Shown: positions 49,262 to 57,285, counted from the stretch's first letter. The stretch: 64,000 nucleotides of DNA from JAWRCU01 sp033542235 (GCF_033542235.1 NZ_JAWRCU010000007.1:62001-126000), one strand, 5' to 3'. Notes: generated from the sequence alone by a model not told the origin. Program-made: numbers and translations.

Positions 49262-50830
49262 ATGACCGCATCGAATTCGGAGCAGCCCCTCGGGGGACTT
49301 GTATTGAACCGCGCGCAATTCCTGCGGCTGCTGGGAGGCGCGGCGGCCTTGGGTGCAACGTCAGGAAGTTTGGGCTTTGCATCCCGGGCCATCGCGCAGG
49401 AGGGCGGAGACCTGGTTGTCGGCATTTCGAGCGACATCAAGACGCTCGACCCGCAGATGTCACCCCTGGACGTCTTCCGTCATACGATCCGCTCGACGGT
49501 CTTCGAAGCGCTCGTATTCATCAATCCGGAGACGCTGAAGGCTGACCCGTTGCTGGCGGACTCCTGGAAGACGTCTGCCGATGGTCTGACCTGGACCTTC
49601 GCCCTTAAATCCGGCGTCACATGGCACAACGGCTCACCGTTCACAGCTGCCGACGTGGTTTATTCGATCAAAAGGGTTCAGGATCCGAAGGTCGGCAGCC
49701 CCTTCTCGCCGCAACTCGTCGCGGTATCGAAGGTCGAGGCCCCGGACGACAAGACCGTAGTGATGACTCTCGCCAATACCGTTCCCGGCCTGCTTGCCAA
49801 TCTGGCCGTGATCCAGATCGTCAACGAGGCCAGCATCGGCACCATCACCACGGCGCCAGTCGGCACCGGGCCGTTCAAATTTGCCGCCTGGGCGCCAGGC
49901 GACCACATCCGCGTCGAGAAATATGACGGCCACCGCGAACCGGCCAAAATTGGCGCAATCGAATGGCGGATCGTGCCGGATTCGCAAGCGCGTCTGGCCG
50001 GGCTGCAGGATGGGACGCTGCAGATGGTCGCACTCGTCGAGGGCAAGGACGTCGTGCAGGCCCAATCCGTGGCCGGTATCGAGGTGATCCAGACCAAGCC
50101 CTACGTGCTTTACGAGAACTTCAATATCAACACAAAGCGCGCGCCCTTCGACGACAAGCGGGTACGACAGGCACTTGCCTATGCCTTCGACCGGGAAGCC
50201 TACACCAAGACGATCTGGTTCGGCCTGGCCCGACCGACCATCAACCCGGTTCCGCCGGAAATGGCCACCTATCTGCCTGATTCAGCCAGCCAGTATCCAT
50301 TCGACCTCGACAAGGCGGCCGCGCTTCTGGCAGAGGCCGGCTTCACCAAGGACAAGCCGCTGGCCATGGAGATTTTGACGCCGACCGGCTTCGACTCGCT
50401 GAAGTCGATGGCTCTGCTCCTGCAGGATAACCTCAACCGCATCGGCCACAAGGTAACCATCCGCGAGTTGGAGATCACCGTCTGGATCGACCGCATCCTG
50501 ACCAAGCCGGACTACGATCTCACGACCAACAACTACAACACGGGTCCCGAAGATCCGGCGAGCATGTTCAACTCGCCTAATCTTGCGCCGGCCGCGAATG
50601 TCAGCCTTTGGAATCCTGCCGGCTATGCCGATTTGGTCGCCAGGGCGGCGGCCGAGATCGACCCCGAGAAGCACATCGCTCTCTATCGGCAGCTGCAGAC
50701 GCTATTGCTCGAGGAGATGCCGCAGATCACGGTCGATCACCTGCCGCTCTTTTTCCTTGGCACGGAGGCGGCGAAGTCGCTGATCATTGGGCCGAGCGGC
50801 ATCGACGACTACAAACAGATCGCGCTTTAG
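49262..50830 (+). CDS. ABC transporter substrate-binding protein, family 5 (peptide/nickel type)
   Basis: 522 residues from ATG 49262, preceded by GGGG seven bases upstream; ATG 49256 is also possible. A Tat-like signal (LNRAQFLRLLGGAAALGATS) ends near IAQEG (~residue 43). The mature protein matches family 5 binding proteins (GISSDIKTLDPQMSPLD, GSPFTAADVVYSIKRVQDP, APFDDKRVRQALAYAFDRE). It delivers the substrate to the permeases that follow. Ligand unknown; family members bind peptides, opines, glutathione or sugars. Confidence 0.92.
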   Translation: MTASNSEQPLGGLVLNRAQFLRLLGGAAALGATSGSLGFASRAIAQEGGDLVVGISSDIKTLDPQMSPLDVFRHTIRSTVFEALVFINPETLKADPLLADSWKTSADGLTWTFALKSGVTWHNGSPFTAADVVYSIKRVQDPKVGSPFSPQLVAVSKVEAPDDKTVVMTLANTVPGLLANLAVIQIVNEASIGTITTAPVGTGPFKFAAWAPGDHIRVEKYDGHREPAKIGAIEWRIVPDSQARLAGLQDGTLQMVALVEGKDVVQAQSVAGIEVIQTKPYVLYENFNINTKRAPFDDKRVRQALAYAFDREAYTKTIWFGLARPTINPVPPEMATYLPDSASQYPFDLDKAAALLAEAGFTKDKPLAMEILTPTGFDSLKSMALLLQDNLNRIGHKVTIRELEITVWIDRILTKPDYDLTTNNYNTGPEDPASMFNSPNLAPAANVSLWNPAGYADLVARAAAEIDPEKHIALYRQLQTLLLEEMPQITVDHLPLFFLGTEAAKSLIIGPSGIDDYKQIAL

Positions 50831-50901
50831 GCTGGCGCCACTTCGACCTAGACTGCTGCGGCGGCCTTCCAGGGCCGCCGCGCGTTTCCGGAAACGACGT
50901 C

Positions 50902-51846
50902 ATGGCGATCTATCTCGTAGGGCGGGTGCTGGGCGGTCTGATTACGCTGTTCTGCGTCAGCGCGCTCGCCTTCTTCGCCACCGCCCTGGCTCCCGGCAAT
51001 CCAGCGGCGGTACTGCTCGGCAATCTGGCAACACCGGAACGCATTGCGGTCGTCACGCATGAAATGGGGCTCGATAAGCCGCTACCGGTCCGCTACGGCA
51101 TATGGCTGCAGCAGACGCTGAAGGGCAACCTCGGCACGTCCAATCTGAGCTTCAAGCCCGTTAACGAGCTGCTGGCGGCTGCGCTTCCGCCGACGCTTGA
51201 ACTCGCTATCCTCAGCCTGGCCCTTGCGATCGTCATCGCTATCCCGATGGGCCTCCTGCTTGCCGAAAAGCGGGACAGATGGTGGGCCCGGCCAATCGCC
51301 GGCCTGATCACCTTGGGCATTTCCGTCCCTGGCTTCTGGGTCGGCCTGTTGCTGATCATCCTGTTTTCCGTGACTTTCAAGCTTCTTCCGTCAGGCGGCT
51401 ACGTCTCCATCTCACGCAGCCCCACAGGGAATCTTCGGGCAATGATCCTGCCGGTCCTGACCCTCGCAATCTATCTGATACCGTCGCTGGTCCGCTTCGT
51501 CCGCGTGACCGCCGCGAACGTGCTTCGCGAAGACTACATCGACACGGCCCGCGCTAAGGGAGTCGGTAATGCCCGCATCCTCCTGCAGCATGTCGCGCCA
51601 AACACTCTCATCACGACCGTCACCTACATCGGCCTTCAGCTTGGCGTGCTCATTTCCGGCGCGATCATCGTGGAGATCATCTTCTCGATCCCAGGTCTCG
51701 GACGGCTCGGGATGAACGCCGTGCTGAACCGGGACTACCCTGTCATCCAGGGCGTGGTGCTGCTCGCCGCGACGGGATATGTCGTGGTCAACCTCGCCAT
51801 TGACCTGGTCTATTCGCTGATTGATCCGCGGATTCGCACACGATGA
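50902..51846 (+). CDS. Peptide-type ABC transporter permease (DppB/OppB-like)
   Basis: 314 residues from ATG 50902; the upstream open frame overlaps the binding-protein gene and is a shadow. Six hydrophobic segments. The EAA-like loop reads VLREDYIDTARAKGVGNARILLQH, and FSIPGLGRLGMNAVLNRDYPVIQG is typical of DppB. It overlaps the next permease by four bases. Confidence 0.93.
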   Translation: MAIYLVGRVLGGLITLFCVSALAFFATALAPGNPAAVLLGNLATPERIAVVTHEMGLDKPLPVRYGIWLQQTLKGNLGTSNLSFKPVNELLAAALPPTLELAILSLALAIVIAIPMGLLLAEKRDRWWARPIAGLITLGISVPGFWVGLLLIILFSVTFKLLPSGGYVSISRSPTGNLRAMILPVLTLAIYLIPSLVRFVRVTAANVLREDYIDTARAKGVGNARILLQHVAPNTLITTVTYIGLQLGVLISGAIIVEIIFSIPGLGRLGMNAVLNRDYPVIQGVVLLAATGYVVVNLAIDLVYSLIDPRIRTR

Positions 51847-52724
51847 CGGCAATGTCTGCGGAAACGCCGGCCGGCGGGGCCTCCCGATCCTTCGGCAGGC
51901 GCAGCGGCCACATTGCCAGCTACCTCATGCGCCGCTCGCCAGTGGCTGTGACGCTGGTGACGATTTTTATCCTCGCCGCGATTTTCGGGCCTTGGCTTAC
52001 CCCCCATTCGATGACCGACACCAATCTTGGCGAGGCACTGCAACTTCCCAGCCTCACCTACTGGCTCGGCACCGACCCGCTCGGCCGAGACGTCCTTAGC
52101 CGGCTGCTCGGGTCCGCACGTGTCGCGGCACAGGCGTTCCTGATCGTGGTCCTCATCGGCGGCATATTCGGCACGCTGCTGGGGCTCGTTGCCGGAGGTC
52201 TCGGCGGCCTCATCGACCTTGTCATCTCCCGCGTGATAGAGATCCTGCAGGGCTTTCCGACCGTGCTGGTTGCTATCGTCATCGTGGCGTTGCTCAATCC
52301 TTCGCTCACCAACGCAATGATCGCTGTCGGGCTCGCGGCTATCCCTGATTTCGCGCGGGTGTCCCGGGGCGTCGCTATTCAACTGCGGGACCGCGAGTTC
52401 GTCGAGGCTGCCCGCGGACTAGGGGCAAGCGAGATACGCATCCTGCTCCACGAGGTTCTTCCCAACATGGTCGGTCCGCTGATCATAGTCGCCAGCTTCG
52501 ACGGGGCTCAGGCGATCATGTGGGAGGCTGCGCTGTCGTTTCTGGGGCTAGGAGTGCAGCCCCCCGCGCCATCGTTTGGCTCCATGCTGCGCGAGGCGCA
52601 GAACTATCTGGCAATCCAGCCGTCGCTCGCGATAACAGTGGGAATAACCGTGTCTGCGATTATCCTGGGCCTTAACCTGCTCGGGGATGGACTTAGCGAC
52701 TACTACGACAGCGACGGCAGATAG
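51843..52724 (+). CDS. Peptide-type ABC transporter permease (DppC/OppC-like)
   Basis: 293 residues. Features are WLGTDPLGRDVLSRLLGSARV near the N terminus, the EAA loop REFVEAARGLGASEIRILLHEVLPN, and FLGLGVQPPAPSFGSMLREAQNYL, all characteristic of DppC. It is the last gene of the catabolic island. Confidence 0.93.
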   Translation: MTAMSAETPAGGASRSFGRRSGHIASYLMRRSPVAVTLVTIFILAAIFGPWLTPHSMTDTNLGEALQLPSLTYWLGTDPLGRDVLSRLLGSARVAAQAFLIVVLIGGIFGTLLGLVAGGLGGLIDLVISRVIEILQGFPTVLVAIVIVALLNPSLTNAMIAVGLAAIPDFARVSRGVAIQLRDREFVEAARGLGASEIRILLHEVLPNMVGPLIIVASFDGAQAIMWEAALSFLGLGVQPPAPSFGSMLREAQNYLAIQPSLAITVGITVSAIILGLNLLGDGLSDYYDSDGR

Positions 52725-52793
52725 CTCCTGTTCTGATCGGGCTCTCGACCCGCAGAGCGCGTCAACAGGATTTTGCTTCCCCCAATCAGGGCT

Positions 52794-53081
52794 TCATGTC
52801 TGTTCGTCGGGCCGATCGCGGTCTTTGGTGTGGTCGTCCGTCCTGTCTTGGGCCACGGTCGGTTTGCGCGGCTGGTCGACATTGTCGGATTGACTGAGTT
52901 CATCTGCTGTTTGGTCGAGCGGCTCGGTCAATCCATAGGGCCCCTTGGGGGGCTTGTTCCCCGCGGCTGCCTGATCGATCTCGGTATTTTCTTCCGCCTC
53001 TGGTGCATCCGGGTCCAGCGGATATTTTCTCGCGCCGGTCGCGCGGCGATTTATGGACGGCCTGATTTCTCGGTCTTTCAT
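52794..53081 (-). CDS. Small hydrophilic, probably disordered protein
   Basis: 95 residues from ATG 53081, which has AGGAGG nine bases upstream; the in-frame ATG at 53141 lacks this. The sequence is highly polar (Asp, Glu, Pro, Gln, Lys), with no hydrophobic core and no family I recognise. It starts MKDREIRPSINRRATGARKY and ends in an acidic tail rich in Asp and Arg. It is divergent from topoisomerase IB, within the stress-promoter cluster. A degenerate GGAAC-N16-GCTT lies at 53141-53165 on its strand. Confidence 0.65.
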   Translation of the reverse strand: MKDREIRPSINRRATGARKYPLDPDAPEAEENTEIDQAAAGNKPPKGPYGLTEPLDQTADELSQSDNVDQPRKPTVAQDRTDDHTKDRDRPDEQT

Positions 53082-53194
53082 TAGCAGTGACCTCCTTCCG
53101 CTCTCTTGTCGCTGGTCGCCACCTGCCGGTTCTTTTCCCAAAGCCTGTCAGCCGGCAAATGTTCCGGAATGCTGGGCGTGCGCAGTCCAGCTAG

Positions 53195-53219
53195 GGAACG
53201 TCATGACCTTCCGAGCGTT
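53195..53219 (+). promoter_or_regulatory. EcfG-type promoter of topoisomerase IB
   Basis: GGAAC (53195-53199), 16 bases, CGTT (53216-53219), a perfect match. Because the -10 box lies inside the longest open frame (which could begin at ATG 53203), it indicates that translation starts downstream, at GTG 53257 with its GGAG site. Confidence 0.75.
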
Positions 53220-53256
53220 CGATCCCCGCAATTCTCGAATGCATGGAGTAGTCAGC

Positions 53257-54336
53257 GTGCGAGCAAGCCTGGATGAAGCCAATGCGCGGGATGCCATCAT
53301 TTCGGCAGAGGCGGCTTCGCTCATCTACGGCAGCGACACCGAGCCGGGCATCCGCCGCAAGCGAATGGGAAAGCAGTTCCGGTACACGGACCCGCAAGGC
53401 AGGACGATCACCGATCCCGCGACCCTCGAACGGATCAAGCGCCTGGCAATTCCGCCAGCCTGGAGCGACGTCTGGATCTCGCCGAGTCCCGACGGCCACG
53501 TTCAAGCTACCGGCCGTGATGATCGCGGGCGCAAGCAATACCGCTATCATCCGAGATGGACCGCCTGTCGCGATGAAGTGAAATATTCGAGCCTGACGGC
53601 CTTCGCGCGCGCTCTGCCTCGCCTGAGACGGCGTATCGATGCTGATTTGCGCAGGAGAGGGCTGCCACGCGAACGTGTGATCGCCTCCATCGTCTGGCTG
53701 CTCGACCATACGCTGATCCGGGTCGGAAATACGGCCTATGCGCGTGAGAACAAGAGCTTCGGTCTGACGACCTTGCGCGACCGCCACGTGACGGTCGAGG
53801 GTTCCTCCCTACGTTTCGCCTTTCGCGGCAAATCGGGCAAGGAATGGAAGCTCAGGATCAGCGACCGCCGCATCGTCAAGATCGTCAAGGGAGCACAGGA
53901 TATACCTGGACAGCACCTCTTTCAGTATCTCAACGCGGATGGTTCCCGGGGCGCCGTGGTGTCGCAGGACGTGAACGACTACATCCGGAACGCCGGCAAG
54001 GCGGACTTCACTTCCAAGCACTTTCGGACATGGGGCGGAACGACGCGAGCCGTGGAAATTCTCGCAACGACCGAACGGCCACAAACCAAACGCGAGATGG
54101 CGCTGGTCATGAACAGAGCGATCGATGAGGTCGCCGCGCGACTCGGCAACACGCGAGCGGTTTGCCGCAGGTGCTATATCCATCCGCTCGTGCTCGAGGC
54201 CTGGCAGGAAGGGCGGTTGGCCGGCGAGTTGGCCGCGGTGAAAAGCCGCTTTCGCAAGGTCCCGCGCGGACTGGATGTGGCGGAGGCCATCGTGCTGCGA
54301 TGGCTCGAAAACGCCGAGCGCTCGAATGCCGCATAG
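53257..54336 (+). CDS. DNA topoisomerase IB
   Basis: 359 residues from GTG 53257, chosen because GGAG lies eight bases upstream and because an EcfG-type promoter overlaps the alternative start ATG 53203. The N-terminal domain (GIRRKRMGKQFRYTDPQGRTI, IPPAWSDVWISPSPDGHVQATGRD) and the catalytic domain show the bacterial/poxvirus type IB pattern: RVGNTAYARENKSFGLTTLRDRHV, the KH-R region FTSKHFRTWGGT, and the nucleophile Tyr307 in CRRCYIHP. It relaxes supercoils via a 3'-phosphotyrosine. Bacterial homologues often sit in stress or repair loci. Confidence 0.92.
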   Translation: MRASLDEANARDAIISAEAASLIYGSDTEPGIRRKRMGKQFRYTDPQGRTITDPATLERIKRLAIPPAWSDVWISPSPDGHVQATGRDDRGRKQYRYHPRWTACRDEVKYSSLTAFARALPRLRRRIDADLRRRGLPRERVIASIVWLLDHTLIRVGNTAYARENKSFGLTTLRDRHVTVEGSSLRFAFRGKSGKEWKLRISDRRIVKIVKGAQDIPGQHLFQYLNADGSRGAVVSQDVNDYIRNAGKADFTSKHFRTWGGTTRAVEILATTERPQTKREMALVMNRAIDEVAARLGNTRAVCRRCYIHPLVLEAWQEGRLAGELAAVKSRFRKVPRGLDVAEAIVLRWLENAERSNAA

Positions 54337-54380
54337 CACCTGAGGGCCTTCAATTGGACAGTGTGACTGTTGCTCCGACC

Positions 54381-54459
54381 GATAAGAATCCTAATAGTAC
54401 TTATACCAGGATAATACAGTTTTTGATGCAGCAAATAAAAAAGTTGAATTGTTCTTATC
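54381..54459. repeat. AT-rich spacer with inverted repeat
   Basis: GATAAGAA (54381-54388) and TTCTTATC (54452-54459) are perfect 8-bp inverted arms about 63 bases apart, in a stretch much richer in A and T than the surroundings. It lies between topoisomerase IB and the PRC-barrel promoter. Its function is unknown; it could be a transcription-end structure or a protein-binding region. Confidence 0.4.
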
Positions 54460-54479
54460 CAGGTAGCTAAATACCAGCC

Positions 54480-54504
54480 GGAACAATTGAGCTTTGGTTG
54501 CGTT
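54480..54504 (+). promoter_or_regulatory. EcfG-type promoter of the PRC-barrel gene
   Basis: GGAAC (54480-54484), 16 bases, CGTT (54501-54504), a perfect match, 80 bases upstream of the ATG at 54585. Confidence 0.75.
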
Positions 54505-54584
54505 GGGCTGTTGTGGCCTGCATCCCCGCCCGTCAGGAAAACTTCCGTGGGCCCTGCAGGCAATCAGCAGAAGGAGAATGCATC

Positions 54585-55085
54585 ATGATCCGCAACCTCT
54601 TGGCGGCAACGGCAGTTGCAACAGTCGTGGCGGCCGGTGCTTCCGCCCAGCAGGCTCCCCCCAGCGGCGGCAACACTATGCAGCCGTCGGCGCCCGCGCA
54701 GACCGCTCGGCCCGTCCAACCGGAGGGCTATCTGGCCAGCCGACTCATTGGCCAGAGTGTGTATAACGGAACCGATACCAACGCGAAAAGTATCGGGGAC
54801 GTGAATGACTTGGTCATCGATAAGAACGGTGTGGTCAAATCGGTTGTGATTGGCGTGGGCGGTTTCCTTGGTATCGGGGAAAAGAACGTTGCAGTCGACT
54901 TCCCGAAAGTTTCCATGGTGGAAGCGAACGGCAACCGCTGGCTGGTCACGAACGCGACGAAGGAGCAGCTTCAGGCGATGCCGTCATTCGATCGGAAGGC
55001 CTATGAACCCAATGAATCCGTGACGGGTTCGATCACAGGCAACACGGCGCCAACTACCAATCCGATGGGCACCACCAAAAAGTAA
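54585..55085 (+). CDS. Exported PRC-barrel domain protein
   Basis: 166 residues; AGGAG lies upstream of ATG 54585. A signal peptide ends at ASAQQ (~residue 22), followed by a Pro/Gln-rich linker. The PRC-barrel domain occupies residues ~50-130 (LIGQSVYNGTDTNAKSIGDVNDLVIDKNG, then VVIGVGGFLGIGEKNVAVDF). A Thr/Asn-rich tail follows. Such periplasmic PRC-barrel proteins are common in rhizobial stress regulons, but their molecular function is not known. It has its own EcfG-type promoter. Confidence 0.88.
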   Translation: MIRNLLAATAVATVVAAGASAQQAPPSGGNTMQPSAPAQTARPVQPEGYLASRLIGQSVYNGTDTNAKSIGDVNDLVIDKNGVVKSVVIGVGGFLGIGEKNVAVDFPKVSMVEANGNRWLVTNATKEQLQAMPSFDRKAYEPNESVTGSITGNTAPTTNPMGTTKK

Positions 55086-55180
55086 CCCGGAATACGCGGG
55101 AGTTTCCCTCGGAATGCCGGGCCCGGCCGGGCGATCCGGACCCGGTGCCTGTGTCGCCTTGCAACATGCGGGCCATGCCG

Positions 55181-55205
55181 GGAACATGTTTCGCGCATCG
55201 TCGTT
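55181..55205 (+). promoter_or_regulatory. EcfG-type promoter of the SDR gene
   Basis: GGAAC (55181-55185), 16 bases, CGTT (55202-55205), a perfect match, 31 bases upstream of ATG 55237. Confidence 0.75.
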
Positions 55206-55236
55206 CTGCCCGTTCGAGCAGTCGGAGATCGAGGCC

Positions 55237-56202
55237 ATGCCAAACCGAATCGAAGAGATGGAGCACAGGCAGCGCGGCGTGCAGGAGCAAGTGGCTCATG
55301 CCGATCGGCATCAAGACCCGGGCGGCAGCGAAGGAGCGCCGCAGACCGGAGCCCGACCATATCCTGTCCCGCCTTTTCCCAAGCAGCATCAAGCCAAGCC
55401 GGGGTCAGAGGCGAAGCTTGACCCGCAGCCCCTGTACGACGCGCCGTTCTACATCGGTTCGAAGAAACTGGACGGCAAGGTTGCGCTGATAACGGGCGCG
55501 GATTCCGGAATAGGGCGGGCGGTTGCTGTTCTATTTGCCCGCGAAGGAGCGGACGTAGCAATCGCTTATCTCAGCGAGCACGACGATGCCGAGACCACCA
55601 AAGCGCTGGTTGAAAAAGAGGGGCGCCGCGCAATCCTGTTGGCAGGCGACGTCACCGATCGCGACCATTGCAGGGCAGTGGTGGTCGAGACAATCGGCAA
55701 GCTCGGTCGCCTCGATATCCTGGTCAACAACGCGGCATTCCAGGTCCACACCAAGAATTTAGAGGACCTCACGCCGGAACACTTCGATCTGACACTGAAG
55801 ACAAATCTCTATGGCTATTTTTACATGGCTCAGGCGGCGGTTCCGCACATGGCGCCAGGCTCGGCCATCATCAACACTGGTTCGGTGACGGGCATCGAAG
55901 GCTCGGGCCAGTTGCTTGACTATTCGATGACCAAGGGCGGCATTCACGCCTTCACGCGCTCGCTCGCCGCAAACCTGCTGCCGCGAGGCATCAGGGTGAA
56001 TGCCGTAGCACCCGGACCGGTTTGGTCGCCGCTCAACCCGACGGACAAGGAAGCCGAAGACGTATCGAATTTCGGTGCGCAGACGCCGATGAAGCGACCG
56101 GCCCAGCCCGAAGAGATCGCACCCGCCTACGTATTCCTGGCCTCGCCACACTGCTCCAGTTACATCACCGGAGAAATCCTGCCGATAATTGGCGGATATT
56201 GA
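55237..56202 (+). CDS. SDR-family oxidoreductase (YhdG/Gdh-like, with N-terminal extension)
   Basis: 321 residues from ATG 55237; the promoter at 55181-55205 rules out the longer upstream frame. The first ~75 residues are a Gln/Pro/Gly-rich extension (PVPPFPKQHQAKPGSEAKLDP). The core has ALITGADSGIGRAVA (~85-99), NNAAFQ, the catalytic Ser in GSVTGIEGSG and YSMTKGG (Tyr and Lys). Stress-induced proteins of this group are common in bacteria (E. coli YghA type, B. subtilis general stress YdaD/YhxC type). Substrate unknown. Confidence 0.88.
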   Translation: MPNRIEEMEHRQRGVQEQVAHADRHQDPGGSEGAPQTGARPYPVPPFPKQHQAKPGSEAKLDPQPLYDAPFYIGSKKLDGKVALITGADSGIGRAVAVLFAREGADVAIAYLSEHDDAETTKALVEKEGRRAILLAGDVTDRDHCRAVVVETIGKLGRLDILVNNAAFQVHTKNLEDLTPEHFDLTLKTNLYGYFYMAQAAVPHMAPGSAIINTGSVTGIEGSGQLLDYSMTKGGIHAFTRSLAANLLPRGIRVNAVAPGPVWSPLNPTDKEAEDVSNFGAQTPMKRPAQPEEIAPAYVFLASPHCSSYITGEILPIIGGY

Positions 56203-56231
56203 GTGAGATTGGCGGCGTTGGCCAAACTGGC

Positions 56232-56408
56232 TCAATGAGGGCGCCTGGCGCCGTCTTCGGGCTCGTCGCGATATACTCGCTCGACTGCTTCCCGCTGGGC
56301 TTGCCGCTCTCGCGGTCCCAACTTACGGCGCGTGAGCAACACATAGGCAATCAGGACTGCCAGAAGCAGCGGGCCGAGCACAACTACTATCAGCCAAAGC
56401 ACATCCAT
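56232..56408 (-). CDS. Small single-pass membrane protein
   Basis: 58 residues from ATG 56408 (ATG 56420 also in frame). One transmembrane helix (residues ~4-25, LWLIVVVLGPLLLAVLIAYVLL) is followed by a basic, then charged tail (RRKLGPRERQAQREAVERVY). It converges with the SDR gene. No family recognised; such peptides are common in rhizobial stress clusters. Confidence 0.6.
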   Translation of the reverse strand: MDVLWLIVVVLGPLLLAVLIAYVLLTRRKLGPRERQAQREAVERVYRDEPEDGARRPH

Positions 56409-56454
56409 GGCGGTTCCCATTGAATTGGCGGCCGATCGCCGCTTGCGTGGCGGC

Positions 56455-56554
56455 TAGAGCGGCGTGCGTTCAAATTGAACCACCACGCCGCTCTATCGAT
56501 TTGTTTGCGCATCGGATTCGTCCGAAAACCGCGCGCGCTTTTCGGCCGATGCGC
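56455..56554. repeat. Rhizobial-type palindromic intergenic repeat
   Basis: Two nested palindromes lie end to end. The first has TAGAGCGGCGTG (56455-56466) against CACGCCGCTCTA (56484-56495), with GTTCAAATTGAAC in its loop. The second has GCGCATCGG (56507-56515) against CCGATGCGC (56546-56554), with inner arms CCGAAAA and TTTTCGG. This mosaic layout is that of the repetitive intergenic palindromes of Rhizobiales. Its right end forms the stop codon of the small gene at 56554. Confidence 0.75.
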
Positions 56555-56781
56555 TAACGCTCCCGACCTCGCGGTTCACGGCTGCCGACGTGGTCCTGAT
56601 ACTGTTCGGTCTGCGTTTCCTTGCTGTCCAGCCCGCGCTCCCGCGAATGCTGTGATTTGTCCCGGTTGGAGAGAACCATGTTCTCGCCGAGAAGGTCCTT
56701 CCGCGCGTTCGTCATCGCGCCGCTGCCCGAACCTTTGCCATGCGAGGCTTTGCCGAAATGCTTCTTGTCCGCGTGTGCCAT
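56554..56781 (-). CDS. Small basic, Gly/Ser-rich stress-cluster protein
   Basis: 75 residues from ATG 56781, with GGAAGAAG just upstream; the longer frame to 56877 lacks such a site. The sequence is hydrophilic and probably disordered (AHADKKHFGKASHGKGSGSGAM, then LGENMVLSNRDKSQHS). No family assigned. It is the third gene of a predicted three-gene operon (57207 to 56554), separated by 28 bases from the preceding gene. Its stop codon is supplied by a palindromic repeat. Confidence 0.6.
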   Translation of the reverse strand: MAHADKKHFGKASHGKGSGSGAMTNARKDLLGENMVLSNRDKSQHSRERGLDSKETQTEQYQDHVGSREPRGRER

Positions 56782-56809
56782 GTGCTTCTTCCGTGGTTGG
56801 GTTCCGCGA

Positions 56810-57019
56810 CTACCCACGATGGGCGGGTCGGGTGTTCTTCTCAGGGTCATGAGAGTGATGGCTATCGCGCTCACCACCTCCGCCGGATTTCTTGCTGCGG
56901 CTGCGCTGATCGGGCTCCGGCGGTGGTTTCTTGATTTCCAGCGGCGCCTTGGCGTTCTCGTGAGATGCGCCAGGGCCGCCTTGTCTGATGCTCGCAGGCG
57001 TCTTGCTGGATGTCGACAT
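56810..57019 (-). CDS. Small Pro/Lys-rich disordered protein
   Basis: 69 residues from ATG 57019, two bases after the stop of the gene at 57022, so probably translated by coupling. Composition is dominated by Pro, Ser, Lys, Arg, Gly and His (KKPPPEPDQRSRSKKSGGGG, then HHSHDPEK). No hydrophobic segment or known domain. It is the second gene of the three-gene small-protein operon. Confidence 0.5.
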   Translation of the reverse strand: MSTSSKTPASIRQGGPGASHENAKAPLEIKKPPPEPDQRSRSKKSGGGGERDSHHSHDPEKNTRPAHRG

Positions 57020-57021
57020 GT

Positions 57022-57207
57022 TCAACGGTCCTGCTGACTGCGCTGGGGAGAAATGTTCACCCTGGTATTGCCCTGCTGCCCGCGCTTCTCCGGGTCCTGA
57101 ATCGAAGATCCACCCTTGTTCTTCTGGTCCAGCGGTGCCTCTTTCGAGTCGCCCGGGCCCTTGGGGCTCCGGTTCTCGGGAGGTGTGGGGGGTGCTTTGC
57201 CTATCAT
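57022..57207 (-). CDS. Small disordered protein with QGNTR...QQDR tail
   Basis: 61 residues from ATG 57207, which has AAGGAGG five bases upstream, a strong site. The first half is Pro-rich (APPTPPENRSPKGPG). The tail DPEKRGQQGNTRVNISPQRSQQDR resembles a short motif I recall from many small rhizobial proteins of unknown function. It is the first gene of a predicted three-gene operon with a general-stress promoter 31 bases upstream of the ATG. Confidence 0.65.
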   Translation of the reverse strand: MIGKAPPTPPENRSPKGPGDSKEAPLDQKNKGGSSIQDPEKRGQQGNTRVNISPQRSQQDR

Positions 57208-57237
57208 GGCTACCTCCTTCAGATGCTCCGAAGGGTG

Positions 57238-57262
57238 AACAGCCAAGCTCTGCAATGGTTCC
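57238..57262 (-). promoter_or_regulatory. EcfG-type promoter of the small-protein operon
   Basis: On the minus strand: GGAAC (57262-57258), 17 bases, GTT (57240-57238), that is GGAAC-N16-TGTT. It is placed 31 bases upstream of ATG 57207. Confidence 0.65.
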
Positions 57263-57285
57263 GGCCGGTCTGCGCCAATCCATTG

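Noticed and set aside
53141..53165. GGAAC-N16-GCTT upstream of the small minus-strand gene at 53081
   Set aside because: The -10 element has two changes from CGTT; mentioned only as a degenerate candidate.
56810..57283. 157-codon version of the small minus-strand gene starting at 57283
   Set aside because: It overlaps the better supported gene at 57022-57207, and the start at 57019, two bases after that gene's stop, fits coupling.
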